Position numbers and translations under genes: made by a program. A stretch of DNA of 49,440 bases from Pseudomonadota bacterium (GTDB lineage: Bacteria > Pseudomonadota > Alphaproteobacteria > Rhizobiales > Xanthobacteraceae), in assembly GCA_023451825.1 (NCBI GenBank), contig JAEXYA010000036.1, positions 1 through 49,440 of the forward strand, written 5' to 3'. The notes under the pieces are model-generated. The model saw nothing but the letters and a program-made list of their open reading frames with translations. It was not told the origin of the DNA and did no database searches. Of the stretch, positions 1 through 7,961 are shown piece by piece (the first letter of the stretch is position 1; every line of letters starts with the position of its first letter).

Positions 1-88
1 GTCATTGCGAGGAGCCCTTGCGACGAAGCAATCCAGTCTTCCTTCGTGGGGCTCTGGATTGCTTCGTCGCTTTGCTCCTCGCAATGAC
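1..88. repeat. REPIN-like palindromic element, family A
   Basis: Two inverted arms that begin GTCATTGCGAG and end CTCGCAATGAC surround a short spacer. Within the left arm ATTGC can pair with GCAAT to form its own hairpin. A second copy lies at 17431-17512. The element is noncoding and sits before the 3' end of the DUF2177 gene. Confidence 0.8.
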
Positions 89-104
89 GACCGAAAGATC
101 CGGG

Positions 105-506
105 CTAGCTCCTTGGCGCCAGCCAATCCGTGATGATCAGCCCCAATGTCCCCGCTGTCGCGGTCACAAACGTGCCCCAGGCGAGATCGACCATCACCAC
201 CGGCCAGGTCCAGTGCTTGAGCAGCGCCAGCGAGGTCAGCTCGAAGGTCGCGTAACAGAAGAAGCCGAACAGCGCACCATAGAGCAGTGCCGAGCGCCAG
301 GTCGCGTCCGCGGAGGCGCTGACGAAGATCAGGATGCCGACGATATAGAGACAATAGAACAGCACCGCCGGCGCCATCCGCACCTCGCCCAGCATGTCGC
401 CGACTTGCGACTGGAAGAAGCCCTTGGCGATGAGCCCGAGAAAAAGAAGATCGAGCGGCAGCATGACGATGAAGGTCGCCAGATAGAGAATCACATTGCG
501 CTTCAC
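105..506 (-). CDS. DUF2177 family membrane protein
   Basis: A 133-residue inner-membrane protein with about four hydrophobic segments. The N-terminus (ILYLATFIVMLPLDLLFLG) and the acidic and aromatic residues between helices fit the DUF2177 family, whose biochemical role is unknown. I chose the GTG at 506 because GGAG lies six bases upstream and the protein then starts directly before the first membrane segment. An ATG at 563 would add 19 residues without family character. It is divergent from the photolyase gene, with about 110 bp between them, so the two may share a promoter region and a light or stress response. That link is inference. Confidence 0.8.
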   Translation of the reverse strand: MKRNVILYLATFIVMLPLDLLFLGLIAKGFFQSQVGDMLGEVRMAPAVLFYCLYIVGILIFVSASADATWRSALLYGALFGFFCYATFELTSLALLKHWTWPVVMVDLAWGTFVTATAGTLGLIITDWLAPRS

Positions 507-616
507 GTCGGTCTCCGGTGCGTTGGGTGTCTGATACGAACAGATACGCATCAACGCGCGCAAGGTTGCAAGCTGCGGTATCAGAGACTGGATCGATCGG
601 TGCGCAACCGTGTTAG

Positions 617-2083
617 ATGATGATCATGACTGATCATGCCCCCATCATCGTCTGGTTTCGCGACGACCTTCGCCTCTCGGATCACCCCGCACTTCATGCC
701 GCTGCCAGATCGGGCGCGCCGGTGCTGTGTCTCTATTTGCTCGACGAGCACAGCAAACAGATCAAAGCACCACAGGCACGACCGATGGGCGGCGCCACGC
801 GATGGTGGCTGGCGCAGTCGCTGCGTGCACTCTCAGAGCGTATCGAAGCCATCGGTGGCACGTTGGTGCTGCGCCATGGCGCCGCAGCCGACGTGATCCC
901 GGCCCTCGCGCGCGAGATCGATGCGAGCCACGTGTTCTGGAACGAGATCGCGCAGGCGCCGCATCTCGCCATCGCCGATGACGTCACCGAGGCGCTTGCC
1001 GATCTCGATATCGGCACCGAAAGCTTTCCCGGCGACCTGCTGACACATCCGAACACCATTCGCATGAAGGAAGGCCGCGGCATGCGCGTCTTCACGCCCT
1101 TCTACAAGCGTATCCTCGCGATGGGCGGGCCGGCGAAGCCGGTGCCGGCGCCGAAGAAGCTGATCGCGGCGCCGAACGTGAAGAGCGACAAGCTCGACGA
1201 CTGGAAGCTCGAGCCCACCAAACCGGATTGGGCCGGCGGCCTGCGCGAGACCTGGACGCCGGGCGAAGTCGCGGCGCAAAAACATCTCAAGCGCTTCCTC
1301 AAGGACATCCAGGGTTATGCGAAGGGGCGCGATCGTCCCGACCGCGACGGGACGTCGCGCCTGTCGCCGCATTTGCGCTTCGGTGAGATCAGCCCCAGGC
1401 AAGTCTGGACCGCCGCGCAATTCGCCGCCGACGAGCATCCGAAGCTGCAAAGCGACATCGGAAAATTCCTCAGCGAGCTCGGCTGGCGCGACTTCTGCCG
1501 GCATCTGTTGTTCGACATCCCCGATCTCGCAGCCCGCAATCTGCAGGAGTCCTTCGATGATTTCCCATGGAAGACCGATCGCAAGGCGCTGAAGGCCTGG
1601 CAACGCGGGCTCACCGGTTATCCCATCGTCGATGCGGGTATGCGCGAGCTCTGGCACACGGGCGTGATGCACAATCGCGTGCGCATGGTGGTCGCATCCT
1701 TCCTCGTGAAGCATCTCCTGATCGACTGGCGCCACGGCGAAGCGTGGTTCTGGGATACGCTTGTCGATGCGGACAACGGCAGCAATCCTGCGAACTGGCA
1801 GTGGGTCGCAGGTTCAGGCGCCGATGCAGCGCCCTACTTCCGCGTCTTCAATCCGATCTTGCAGGGTGAGAAGTTCGATCCCGATGGCGATTATGTGCGT
1901 CGATGGGTTCCAGAACTTAATAACTTGTCAGCAAAACTCGTTCATCAACCGTGGACGGCCACACCGACGGAGCTGACGCAGGCAGGTATCAAACTCGGGA
2001 TCGACTATCCGATGCCGATCATCGACCACAAGGAAGGTCGCGATCGCGCACTAAAAGCGTATAAGACGATACGAAGTAGTTGA
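617..2083 (+). CDS. phrB: deoxyribodipyrimidine photolyase (cryptochrome/photolyase family)
   Basis: A 488-residue flavoprotein that repairs cyclobutane pyrimidine dimers with blue light. The N-terminal alpha/beta antenna domain starts IVWFRDDLRLSDHPAL. The C-terminal FAD domain has ELGWRDFCRHLL, the strongly conserved DNGSNPANWQWVAGSG with PYFRVFNP, and a late RWVPEL motif. All are hallmarks of class I CPD photolyases, and the length is typical. The start has three close ATG codons (617, 620 and 626), and the 626 codon (MTDHAP) is an alternative. The gene is followed by the histone-like gene after 75 bp. A cryptochrome-like photoreceptor of the same fold cannot be excluded from sequence alone. 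Confidence 0.95.
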   Translation: MMIMTDHAPIIVWFRDDLRLSDHPALHAAARSGAPVLCLYLLDEHSKQIKAPQARPMGGATRWWLAQSLRALSERIEAIGGTLVLRHGAAADVIPALAREIDASHVFWNEIAQAPHLAIADDVTEALADLDIGTESFPGDLLTHPNTIRMKEGRGMRVFTPFYKRILAMGGPAKPVPAPKKLIAAPNVKSDKLDDWKLEPTKPDWAGGLRETWTPGEVAAQKHLKRFLKDIQGYAKGRDRPDRDGTSRLSPHLRFGEISPRQVWTAAQFAADEHPKLQSDIGKFLSELGWRDFCRHLLFDIPDLAARNLQESFDDFPWKTDRKALKAWQRGLTGYPIVDAGMRELWHTGVMHNRVRMVVASFLVKHLLIDWRHGEAWFWDTLVDADNGSNPANWQWVAGSGADAAPYFRVFNPILQGEKFDPDGDYVRRWVPELNNLSAKLVHQPWTATPTELTQAGIKLGIDYPMPIIDHKEGRDRALKAYKTIRSS

Positions 2084-2158
2084 CGGCATATCGCATGCAC
2101 TTCAACACATCAGCGAATCGGATTAACGTGGAAACGTCGATAACCGCTGGGGGATGCT

Positions 2159-2548
2159 ATGACTGACGACACTCCGATCATCGAACAAGTGACGGATGCG
2201 CTGAGCAGCGCCGCCGGTGCGACCAAAGAAGCGGCCACCTCGGTGGTCGAAACAGTTACCAAGGCCGCGAAGAAAGTTGCGAAGAAAGTGACTCCGGCCA
2301 AGAAGTCCACCAAGAAAGCTTCTGCGAAGAAATCCTCTTCAAAGAAGGCAACCAAGAAAGCGAGACCACCAATGGCTAAGAAAGCTGCGAAGAAGACCGT
2401 GAAGAAGGCCGCCAAGAAGACCGTCAAGAAGGCCGCCGCCAAGAAGACCGTGAAGAAGGCCGCCGCCAAGAAGACCGTGAAGAAGGCTGCCAAGAAGACC
2501 GTCAAGAAGGTCGCCAAGAAGACCAAGAAGGCTGCCAAGAAGAAGTAA
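2159..2548 (+). CDS. histone H1-like Lys/Ala-rich protein
   Basis: A 129-residue protein. About 35 N-terminal residues are mixed and slightly acidic (MTDDTPIIEQVTDAL). The rest is almost only Lys, Ala, Thr and Val, built from repeats of KKTVKKAA with variants. This resembles the C-terminal tail of eukaryotic H1 and bacterial AlgP/HctB-like proteins, so nonspecific DNA binding and nucleoid compaction is the likely role (inference). A GGGGGA Shine-Dalgarno sequence lies five bases before the ATG, and a strong terminator follows, so it is probably monocistronic. The repeat codons are nearly identical at DNA level, so repeat number may vary between strains. Confidence 0.85.
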   Translation: MTDDTPIIEQVTDALSSAAGATKEAATSVVETVTKAAKKVAKKVTPAKKSTKKASAKKSSSKKATKKARPPMAKKAAKKTVKKAAKKTVKKAAAKKTVKKAAAKKTVKKAAKKTVKKVAKKTKKAAKKK

Positions 2549-2569
2549 TCCTTCTTCCCCGCAGATGTG

Positions 2570-2602
2570 AAAGCCTCCGGGTCCAAGTCCGGAGGCTTTT
2601 TC
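2570..2602 (+). terminator. Rho-independent terminator after the H1-like gene
   Basis: AAGCCTCCGG pairs perfectly with CCGGAGGCTT around an eight-base loop and is followed by a T run. It lies 22 bases after the stop codon of the histone-like gene. Confidence 0.92.
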
Positions 2603-2621
2603 ATGTCTGGATGATGCCGAA

Positions 2622-2708
2622 GCCCGGATGAGGCGAATCCGTCATCCGCCGCGGAGTCTCGACTTTGAATTCGGCCGGCGGATTACGCTGCGCTCATCCG
2701 CCCTACGG
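2622..2708. repeat. REPIN-like element, family C (degenerate left arm)
   Basis: The right arm GGCGGATTACGCTGCGCTCA ending in CCGCCCTAC matches the copy at 47711-47800. The left arm keeps GGATGAGGCGAA but has lost the leading GTAG. The central spacer runs in the opposite orientation relative to the other copy. Confidence 0.75.
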
Positions 2709-2730
2709 CAAGGCGCTTAGGCCGTCATCT

Positions 2731-2817
2731 GTAGGGTGGGCAAAGCGAAGCGTGCCCACCTTCACCAGCCGTGCACTTCAAGGTGGGCACGGCGCTGCGC
2801 GCCTTTGCCCACCCTAC
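2731..2817. repeat. REPIN-like element, family B
   Basis: Inverted doublet with left arm GTAGGGTGGGCAAAGCGAAG and right arm ending TTTGCCCACCCTAC. Each arm is itself a hairpin, with GGTGGGCA pairing with TGCCCACC around a loop containing GCGAAGCG. It ends four bases before the stop codon of the EamA gene. Confidence 0.88.
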
Positions 2818-2821
2818 ATCC

Positions 2822-3697
2822 CTACGCCTTCGCCCGGTTCACCAGCAGCACTGCCGCGCCGCAGGCGATCATACCGACGATGGCCACTGCATCGAGCTTC
2901 TCGCCGAACAGGATGAACGCCATCAGCGCCGTCACCGCCGGCACCAGATAGAACAGGCTCGCCACCTGGCTCGACGCCTGACGGCGCAGCAGCCAGTACA
3001 ACAGCCCCACCGTGCCGATCGACAGCACCACCGCCAGCCACGACACGGCCAGCACGAATTCCGTGGTCCAATGGATCACCCGCGTCTCGAACAACCACGC
3101 GCCGATGCCGAGCATCACCATGGCAGACGATTGCTGCACGAAGCTTCCCACGCGCCAGTCGGTGCCGCCGCAGAAGCGCTTCTGATACAGCGTGCCGATG
3201 GTGATGGTGACCAGCGACAGGCCCGATGCCGCCCAGCCCCAGCCGGCATTGCCCGACATCGGCCTTCCATGCAGCACCAGCAGCACGCCGCCGAGGCCGA
3301 GCACCAGCCCGCCCCATTGCAGCGGCGTGATGCGCTCATTGAGGAAGCGGCTGGCAAGGATCGAGGTGAGGATCGGCTGCAGGCCCGGAATGATCGCGGA
3401 CAGACCGACCGGCACCTGATGCGCGATCGCCAGCACCGTGCCGGCAAGATAGAGCCCCTGGATCAGGCAGCCGGCAACGATGTTGTGGCCGATGCCGGCG
3501 CGATCCGGCCAGCTTGGGCGCGTGAGTAAAACGATGACGCCCATGATCGCCGCCGCGATGATCATGCGGACGGTCAGATAGGTCAGCGGCTCCGCACCAT
3601 TGAGGACGTATTTGGTGCCGATGAACCCGGTGCTCCACAGCAGCACGAACAGGATCGGCGCGGCCGAGGCGATGAGGGCATTTGTCTCTTTGCTCAT
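2822..3697 (-). CDS. EamA/DMT family transporter
   Basis: A 291-residue inner-membrane protein with ten predicted hydrophobic segments arranged as two EamA repeats. The first begins ILFVLLWSTGFIGTKYVL with the typical WSTGFIG motif. The second repeat begins near residue 150. Drug/metabolite transporters of this size usually export amino acids or other small metabolites; the substrate cannot be read from sequence. It is divergent from the class III alcohol dehydrogenase gene, with 124 bp between the two starts. Confidence 0.88.
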   Translation of the reverse strand: MSKETNALIASAAPILFVLLWSTGFIGTKYVLNGAEPLTYLTVRMIIAAAIMGVIVLLTRPSWPDRAGIGHNIVAGCLIQGLYLAGTVLAIAHQVPVGLSAIIPGLQPILTSILASRFLNERITPLQWGGLVLGLGGVLLVLHGRPMSGNAGWGWAASGLSLVTITIGTLYQKRFCGGTDWRVGSFVQQSSAMVMLGIGAWLFETRVIHWTTEFVLAVSWLAVVLSIGTVGLLYWLLRRQASSQVASLFYLVPAVTALMAFILFGEKLDAVAIVGMIACGAAVLLVNRAKA

Positions 3698-3821
3698 TTT
3701 GTCTCTCGGGTCATGGGCTGCTCAGTGCCTCATGATGTGCTAAGCGGCAATGGCTGATTGCGCGGGCCTGCCCGGCTGCGATCACAAGTCAGATACTTGT
3801 TTGTCACTGAAGGAATGCTCC

Positions 3822-4949
3822 ATGGATGTTCGCGCCGCAGTCGCCATTGCCGCCGGCAAGCCGCTTGAGATCACCACCGTCCAGCTCGATGGGCCCCGCG
3901 ACGGCGAGGTGCTGGTCGAGATCAAGGCGACCGGTATCTGCCACACCGACGAGTTCACATTGTCGGGCGCCGATCCGGAAGGTCTCTTCCCCGCCATCCT
4001 CGGCCATGAAGGCGCCGGCATCGTGCGCGAAGTCGGCCGCGGCGTCACCTCGGTGAAGCCCGGCGACCATGTCATCCCGCTCTACACGCCGGAATGCCGC
4101 CAGTGCCCGTCGTGCCTCTCGCGCAAGACGAACCTCTGCACCGCCATCCGCGCGACCCAGGGCCAGGGCCTGATGCCCGACGGCACCTCGCGCTTCAAGC
4201 TCGAGGGCAAGCCGGTGCATCACTATATGGGTACCTCGACATTCGCGAATTACACGGTGCTACCTGAGATCGCTGTGGCCAAGATCCGTGAAGACGCGCC
4301 GTTCGACAAAGTCTGCTATATCGGCTGCGGCGTCACCACCGGTGTCGGCGCTGTCTTCAACACCGCCAAGGTGGAGCAAGGCGCCAAGGCGATCGTGTTC
4401 GGCCTCGGCGGCATTGGCCTCAACGTGCTGCAGGGCCTGCGCCTCGCCGGCGCCGACATGATCATCGGCGTCGACATCAACAATGACCGCAAGGCCTGGG
4501 GCGAGCGCTTCGGTATGACGCATTTCGTCAATCCGAAGGAACTCGGCAAGGACCTTGTCCCGCATCTCGTGGACATGACCAAGTCGGGCGCGGACCAGAT
4601 CGGCGGCGCCGACTACACCTTTGACTGCACCGGCAATGTCACCGTGATGCGGCAGGCGCTGGAAGCGTGCCATCGCGGCTGGGGCCAGTCGATCGTGATC
4701 GGCGTGGCGCCGTCGGGTGCGGAGATCGCGACGCGCCCGTTCCAGCTGGTGACGGGTCGTGTGTGGAAGGGCACCGCCTTCGGCGGCGCGCGCGGCCGCA
4801 CCGATGTGCCGAAGATCGTCGACTGGTACATGCAGGGCAAGATCCAGATCGACCCGATGATCACCCATGTGATGCCGCTCAGCGACATCAATAAAGGGTT
4901 TGATTTGATGAAGAGCGGCGCGTCGATCCGCGGTGTTGTGACGTTCTGA
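3822..4949 (+). CDS. frmA: S-(hydroxymethyl)glutathione dehydrogenase / class III alcohol dehydrogenase
   Basis: A 375-residue zinc-dependent MDR enzyme that oxidises the glutathione adduct of formaldehyde with NAD and also reduces S-nitrosoglutathione. Visible features are the catalytic-zinc motif GICHTDEF, GHEGAG, the structural-zinc cluster CRQCPSCLSRKTNLC, the GCGVTTGVGAV segment with the third catalytic-zinc Cys, and the NAD site VFGLGGIGLNV. These fit class III enzymes. I chose the ATG at 3822 because AAGGA lies about seven bases upstream; an upstream in-frame ATG at 3750 would add 24 atypical residues. No S-formylglutathione hydrolase gene is adjacent. Confidence 0.95.
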   Translation: MDVRAAVAIAAGKPLEITTVQLDGPRDGEVLVEIKATGICHTDEFTLSGADPEGLFPAILGHEGAGIVREVGRGVTSVKPGDHVIPLYTPECRQCPSCLSRKTNLCTAIRATQGQGLMPDGTSRFKLEGKPVHHYMGTSTFANYTVLPEIAVAKIREDAPFDKVCYIGCGVTTGVGAVFNTAKVEQGAKAIVFGLGGIGLNVLQGLRLAGADMIIGVDINNDRKAWGERFGMTHFVNPKELGKDLVPHLVDMTKSGADQIGGADYTFDCTGNVTVMRQALEACHRGWGQSIVIGVAPSGAEIATRPFQLVTGRVWKGTAFGGARGRTDVPKIVDWYMQGKIQIDPMITHVMPLSDINKGFDLMKSGASIRGVVTF

Positions 4950-4953
4950 TCTT

Positions 4954-5040
4954 GTAGGGTGGGCAAAGGCGCGTTTGCGCCGTGCCCACCTTCAAGTGTT
5001 GTGCAATGGTGGTGGGCACGCTTCGCTTTGCCCCCCCTAC
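4954..5040. repeat. REPIN-like element, family B
   Basis: The same doublet as at 2731-2817, with arms GTAGGGTGGGCAAAGGCG and GCTTCGCTTTGCCCCCCCTA. One arm carries a single change (CCCCCC for CCCACC). It starts four bases after the frmA stop codon. Confidence 0.88.
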
Positions 5041-5060
5041 AAACCACAAGCGCCGCTGCC

Positions 5061-5145
5061 GTAGGATGGGTTGAGCGCAGCGAAAACCCATCACCACCTG
5101 CGCAAGGGGTGATGGGTTTTCGCGAACACGCTCAACCCATCCTAC
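5061..5145. repeat. REPIN-like element, family B2
   Basis: Inverted doublet with left arm GTAGGATGGGTTGAGCGCAG and right arm ending CTCAACCCATCCTAC. The inner stem is GATGGGTT with AACCCATC, a covaried version of the family B stem around the same GCGCAGCG-type loop. Confidence 0.88.
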
Positions 5146-5162
5146 GGCCTCGGCGTTTCGGG

Positions 5163-5525
5163 TTACGCCCGCTCAAAAAACGGCACCAGCCGCCCCGTGA
5201 ACTGCCGATAGCCGGCCTTCACCTTGTCGCCGATGACCAGATCATTGGCCCCATGGGCCATCATACGAAAACCCTCGGCGGTATCCACCAGCACGATATG
5301 ATACGGCACATGCTCGCGCGCTTCCGGCGTGCCCGCGCGGAGAACGAGGGACGTCGCATAGACGGTCCCCTCGCCTGACGAGACCTTGTCGTCGAGATCG
5401 GCCGAACCACACGCCGCGCAGAACGAGCGGCGGAAATACTGGATCGCATCGCAGGCGCGGCAGCACTGGAAGCTGATGGCTTCCGTACCGGTGGTCCAGT
5501 CGGCGGCGGGTTTGAGCTGGCTCAT
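5163..5525 (-). CDS. DUF35 OB-fold / zinc-ribbon protein, thiolase partner
   Basis: A 120-residue protein with an N-terminal rubredoxin-like zinc ribbon (CCRACDAIQYF, then FCAACGS) and a C-terminal OB-fold that binds acyl-CoA in this family. DUF35 proteins form complexes with thiolase-fold enzymes and are often required for their activity. The ATG at 5525 shares its A with the TGA of the upstream thiolase-like gene, so the two are translationally coupled and most likely form one complex. A longer frame upstream is only the overlap with the thiolase gene. Because the partner lacks thiolase cysteines, a role in a retro-aldolase complex is inferred. Confidence 0.9.
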   Translation of the reverse strand: MSQLKPAADWTTGTEAISFQCCRACDAIQYFRRSFCAACGSADLDDKVSSGEGTVYATSLVLRAGTPEAREHVPYHIVLVDTAEGFRMMAHGANDLVIGDKVKAGYRQFTGRLVPFFERA

Positions 5526-6658
5526 CACACGCGCTCCAGAAACATCGAGACATGGGAGGACAACACGCCGCCATCGCCATGCAGCAGCGCGACGGACGCG
5601 TCTTCGACCTGGCGGTTCTCGGCCCTGCCCGTCATCTGCAGATGCGCCTCGACCAGATGCGCCATGGCGCCGCCGACGCCGCAATGGCCGTAGGAGAGCA
5701 GCCCGCCATGGGTGTTCAGCGGCATTGCGCCATGCTGGCTGAAATGGCCGGCACGCACTTTCGCCGCCGCCTCGCCGCGGCCGGCCAGGCCGAGGTCTTC
5801 CAGCAGCATCCCCAGTGTAATGGTGAAGCTGTCATAGATCGCGGCATAGCGGACATCGGAGATTTCGATACCGGTCGCCTTCTTCGCGCGATCGATGGCG
5901 ATCTCGGCGCCGAGGCCGGACAACGGCGGTGCTGCGGTGATGTGCTGATGGGTATGCGCCTGCGCCGCGCCGCGCACCTTGATCTTCGTCGCGCTGGTCG
6001 GCTCGTAGCTGACGACAAAGGCCGCGCCGCCATCGGAGACCGGGCAACAATCGAGCAGTTTTAGCGGCGTCGCGATCGTCTTCGAGGCCATCACATCGGC
6101 GACGGTGATCGGCTCATGAAACTGCGCACCGGGATGGGTCAGCGCATGCTTGCGCATCAGCACCGCGAATTCCGCGAGGTCTTCCTGCGTCACGCCATAT
6201 TCGTGCATGTAGCGATTGGCGACCAGGCCGTAATATGCGGGAATGGTCGGGCCGAGCGGCACTTCATAAATGGGGTGCCCGACCTGGGCGAGCGCCTGGA
6301 TCGAGGCATCGCGGCTCTGCCCGGTCAGCCGGTTCTCGCCGCCAACCACCAGCACATGTTTGGCGACACCGCCCTCCACCAGTTGATGCGCCAGCATCGC
6401 CATCGCCATGCCGGTGGCGCCGCCGACCTGGATCGCATGGGCATAGGACGGCGTGATGCCGAAATGTTCGGCGAAGACGGTGGCCAGCATGATATGCGGC
6501 ATGGTGGTGGAATAGCCGCAGAGGAAGCCATCGATATCTTTGCGCTTGAGCCCGGCATCCTTGAGCGCGAGCTCGGCGGCGCGGGACATCAGATCGATGG
6601 TCGATGAGCCCTCATGCTTGCCATAAGGGAGAAGGCCGACGCCTGTGATGTAGCTCAT
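5525..6658 (-). CDS. thiolase-fold protein without catalytic cysteines (possible CoA-ester aldolase)
   Basis: A 377-residue SCP2-thiolase-like protein. The nucleophile segment, NNCATG in true thiolases, reads QVGGATG here (residues 77-83), so the Cys is Gly80. The SCP2-type HDCF motif is replaced by YDSF (275-278). The C-terminal GH is kept in YGHCGVGG (323-330). The protein should therefore not perform Claisen-type thiolysis. Loss of both cysteines, a Tyr in place of the His, and a coupled DUF35 partner resemble Ltp2-type retro-aldolases of steroid side-chain degradation (family knowledge recalled, not searched). The substrate is unknown. It is followed directly by the DUF35 gene. Confidence 0.85.
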   Translation of the reverse strand: MSYITGVGLLPYGKHEGSSTIDLMSRAAELALKDAGLKRKDIDGFLCGYSTTMPHIMLATVFAEHFGITPSYAHAIQVGGATGMAMAMLAHQLVEGGVAKHVLVVGGENRLTGQSRDASIQALAQVGHPIYEVPLGPTIPAYYGLVANRYMHEYGVTQEDLAEFAVLMRKHALTHPGAQFHEPITVADVMASKTIATPLKLLDCCPVSDGGAAFVVSYEPTSATKIKVRGAAQAHTHQHITAAPPLSGLGAEIAIDRAKKATGIEISDVRYAAIYDSFTITLGMLLEDLGLAGRGEAAAKVRAGHFSQHGAMPLNTHGGLLSYGHCGVGGAMAHLVEAHLQMTGRAENRQVEDASVALLHGDGGVLSSHVSMFLERV

Positions 6659-6669
6659 ATGCCCCCTCT

Positions 6670-6787
6670 GTCATCCCGGCGAACGCCGGGATCCATAGAC
6701 ACCGAAAATGCGATCATGCCGTGCAGCCCATCCCGAGTTCAAACCTCTTCTGCGGAGGTTATGGATCCCGGCATTCGCCGGGATGAC
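6670..6787. repeat. REPIN-like element, family D
   Basis: Left arm GTCATCCCGGCGAACGCCGG and right arm GGCATTCGCCGGGATGAC. Each arm folds as ATCCCGGC-GAAC-GCCGGGAT, containing a GCGAACGC turn. It separates the thiolase-like gene from the acyl-CoA dehydrogenase gene. Related copies lie at 14962-15081 and 18930-19078. Confidence 0.88.
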
Positions 6788-6791
6788 GGCG

Positions 6792-7958
6792 TCAATACGA
6801 CTTCGGCAACCCCAACGCCTTCTCGGCGATAAAGCTCAGGATCAGCTCCCGGCTCACCGGCGCGATCCGCGGGATCAGCGACTCCCGCAAATAGCGCTCC
6901 ACATGATACTCCTTGGCGTAACCAAACCCGCCATGCGTCATGACAGCCTGCTCGCAGGCATGATAACCGGCCTCGCCTGCGAGATACTTTGCGGAATTCG
7001 CCGCCGGCCCGCACGACATGCCGTTGTCGTATTGCCAGCCCGCCGACATCACCATCAGCCACGCCGCTTCCAGCTCCATCCAGTTCTTGGCCAGCGGATG
7101 CTGGATCGCCTGGTTCTGGCCGATGGGGCGATTGAACACGTTGCGCTCTTTCGCATAGGCCGACGCCTTCTTCAGCGCGACCTTGCCGAGCCCCACGGCT
7201 TCCGCCGCAATCAGGATGCGCTCCGGATTCATGCCGTGCAAAATATATTCGAAGCCGCGGCCTTCCTCGCCGATGCGGTCCTCCACCGGGATTTCGAAAT
7301 CGGCGAAGAACAGCTCGTTCGAATCCACGCATTTGCGCCCGAGCTTCTCGATCTCATGCACGGTAATCTTCGCGCGATCGAAATCCGTATAGAACAGGCT
7401 GAGCCCATGGGTCGGGCTCTTCACCTCTTCCAGCGGCGTGGTGCGCGCCAGCAGCAGGATCTTTTCGGCCACCTGCGCGGTGGAGATCCACACCTTCTGG
7501 CCGTTGACGATGTAGCGATCACCCTTGCGCACCGCGCGGGTCTTGAGCTGCGTCGTGTTGAGCCCGGTATTCGGCTCGGTCACCGCAAAGCAGGATTTTT
7601 CCGTCCCGGCAACGATCGGCGGCAGCATCCGCGCGCATTGCTCGGGCGTGCCGAACACCACCACCGGATTAAGCCCGAACACATTCATATGCACGGCCGA
7701 TGCGCCCGACATGCCGGCGCCGGATTCCGAAATCGCCCGCATCATGATCGCAGCGTCGGTGATGCCGAGCCCCGAACCGCCATATTCTTCGGGGATGCAG
7801 ATACCGAGATAGCCGGCATCGGCGATCGCCTTGTGGAATTCGATGGGGAAGCCGCCCTCTTTGTCCTTTTTCAGCCAATAGGCATCGTCGAAGCGCGAAC
7901 AGATTTTTTCGATCGTATCGCGGATGGACTCCTGGTTGTCGTCGAGGGCGAAGTCCAT
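6792..7958 (-). CDS. acyl-CoA dehydrogenase family protein
   Basis: A 388-residue FAD enzyme that would introduce a 2,3-double bond into an acyl-CoA and pass electrons to ETF. It has the usual three domains: N-terminal helices (MDFALDDNQESIRDTIEKIC), a middle beta domain with CFAVTEPNTG and KVWIS, and a C-terminal bundle with THGGFGYAKEYHVERYLRES. The usual terminal motif IYEGTSEI is replaced by IAPVSRELI, so the common catalytic Glu position is not conserved; the base may sit elsewhere, as in isovaleryl-CoA dehydrogenase. It lies three bases after the CoA-transferase gene, in the same operon. Confidence 0.92.
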   Translation of the reverse strand: MDFALDDNQESIRDTIEKICSRFDDAYWLKKDKEGGFPIEFHKAIADAGYLGICIPEEYGGSGLGITDAAIMMRAISESGAGMSGASAVHMNVFGLNPVVVFGTPEQCARMLPPIVAGTEKSCFAVTEPNTGLNTTQLKTRAVRKGDRYIVNGQKVWISTAQVAEKILLLARTTPLEEVKSPTHGLSLFYTDFDRAKITVHEIEKLGRKCVDSNELFFADFEIPVEDRIGEEGRGFEYILHGMNPERILIAAEAVGLGKVALKKASAYAKERNVFNRPIGQNQAIQHPLAKNWMELEAAWLMVMSAGWQYDNGMSCGPAANSAKYLAGEAGYHACEQAVMTHGGFGYAKEYHVERYLRESLIPRIAPVSRELILSFIAEKALGLPKSY

Positions 7959-7961
7959 GCG

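Noticed and set aside
2110..2604. minus-strand frame encoding a Phe/Leu-rich membrane-like protein
   Set aside because: It is the mirror of the Lys-rich codons of the histone-like gene and includes its terminator. AAG codons read backwards give Leu and Phe.
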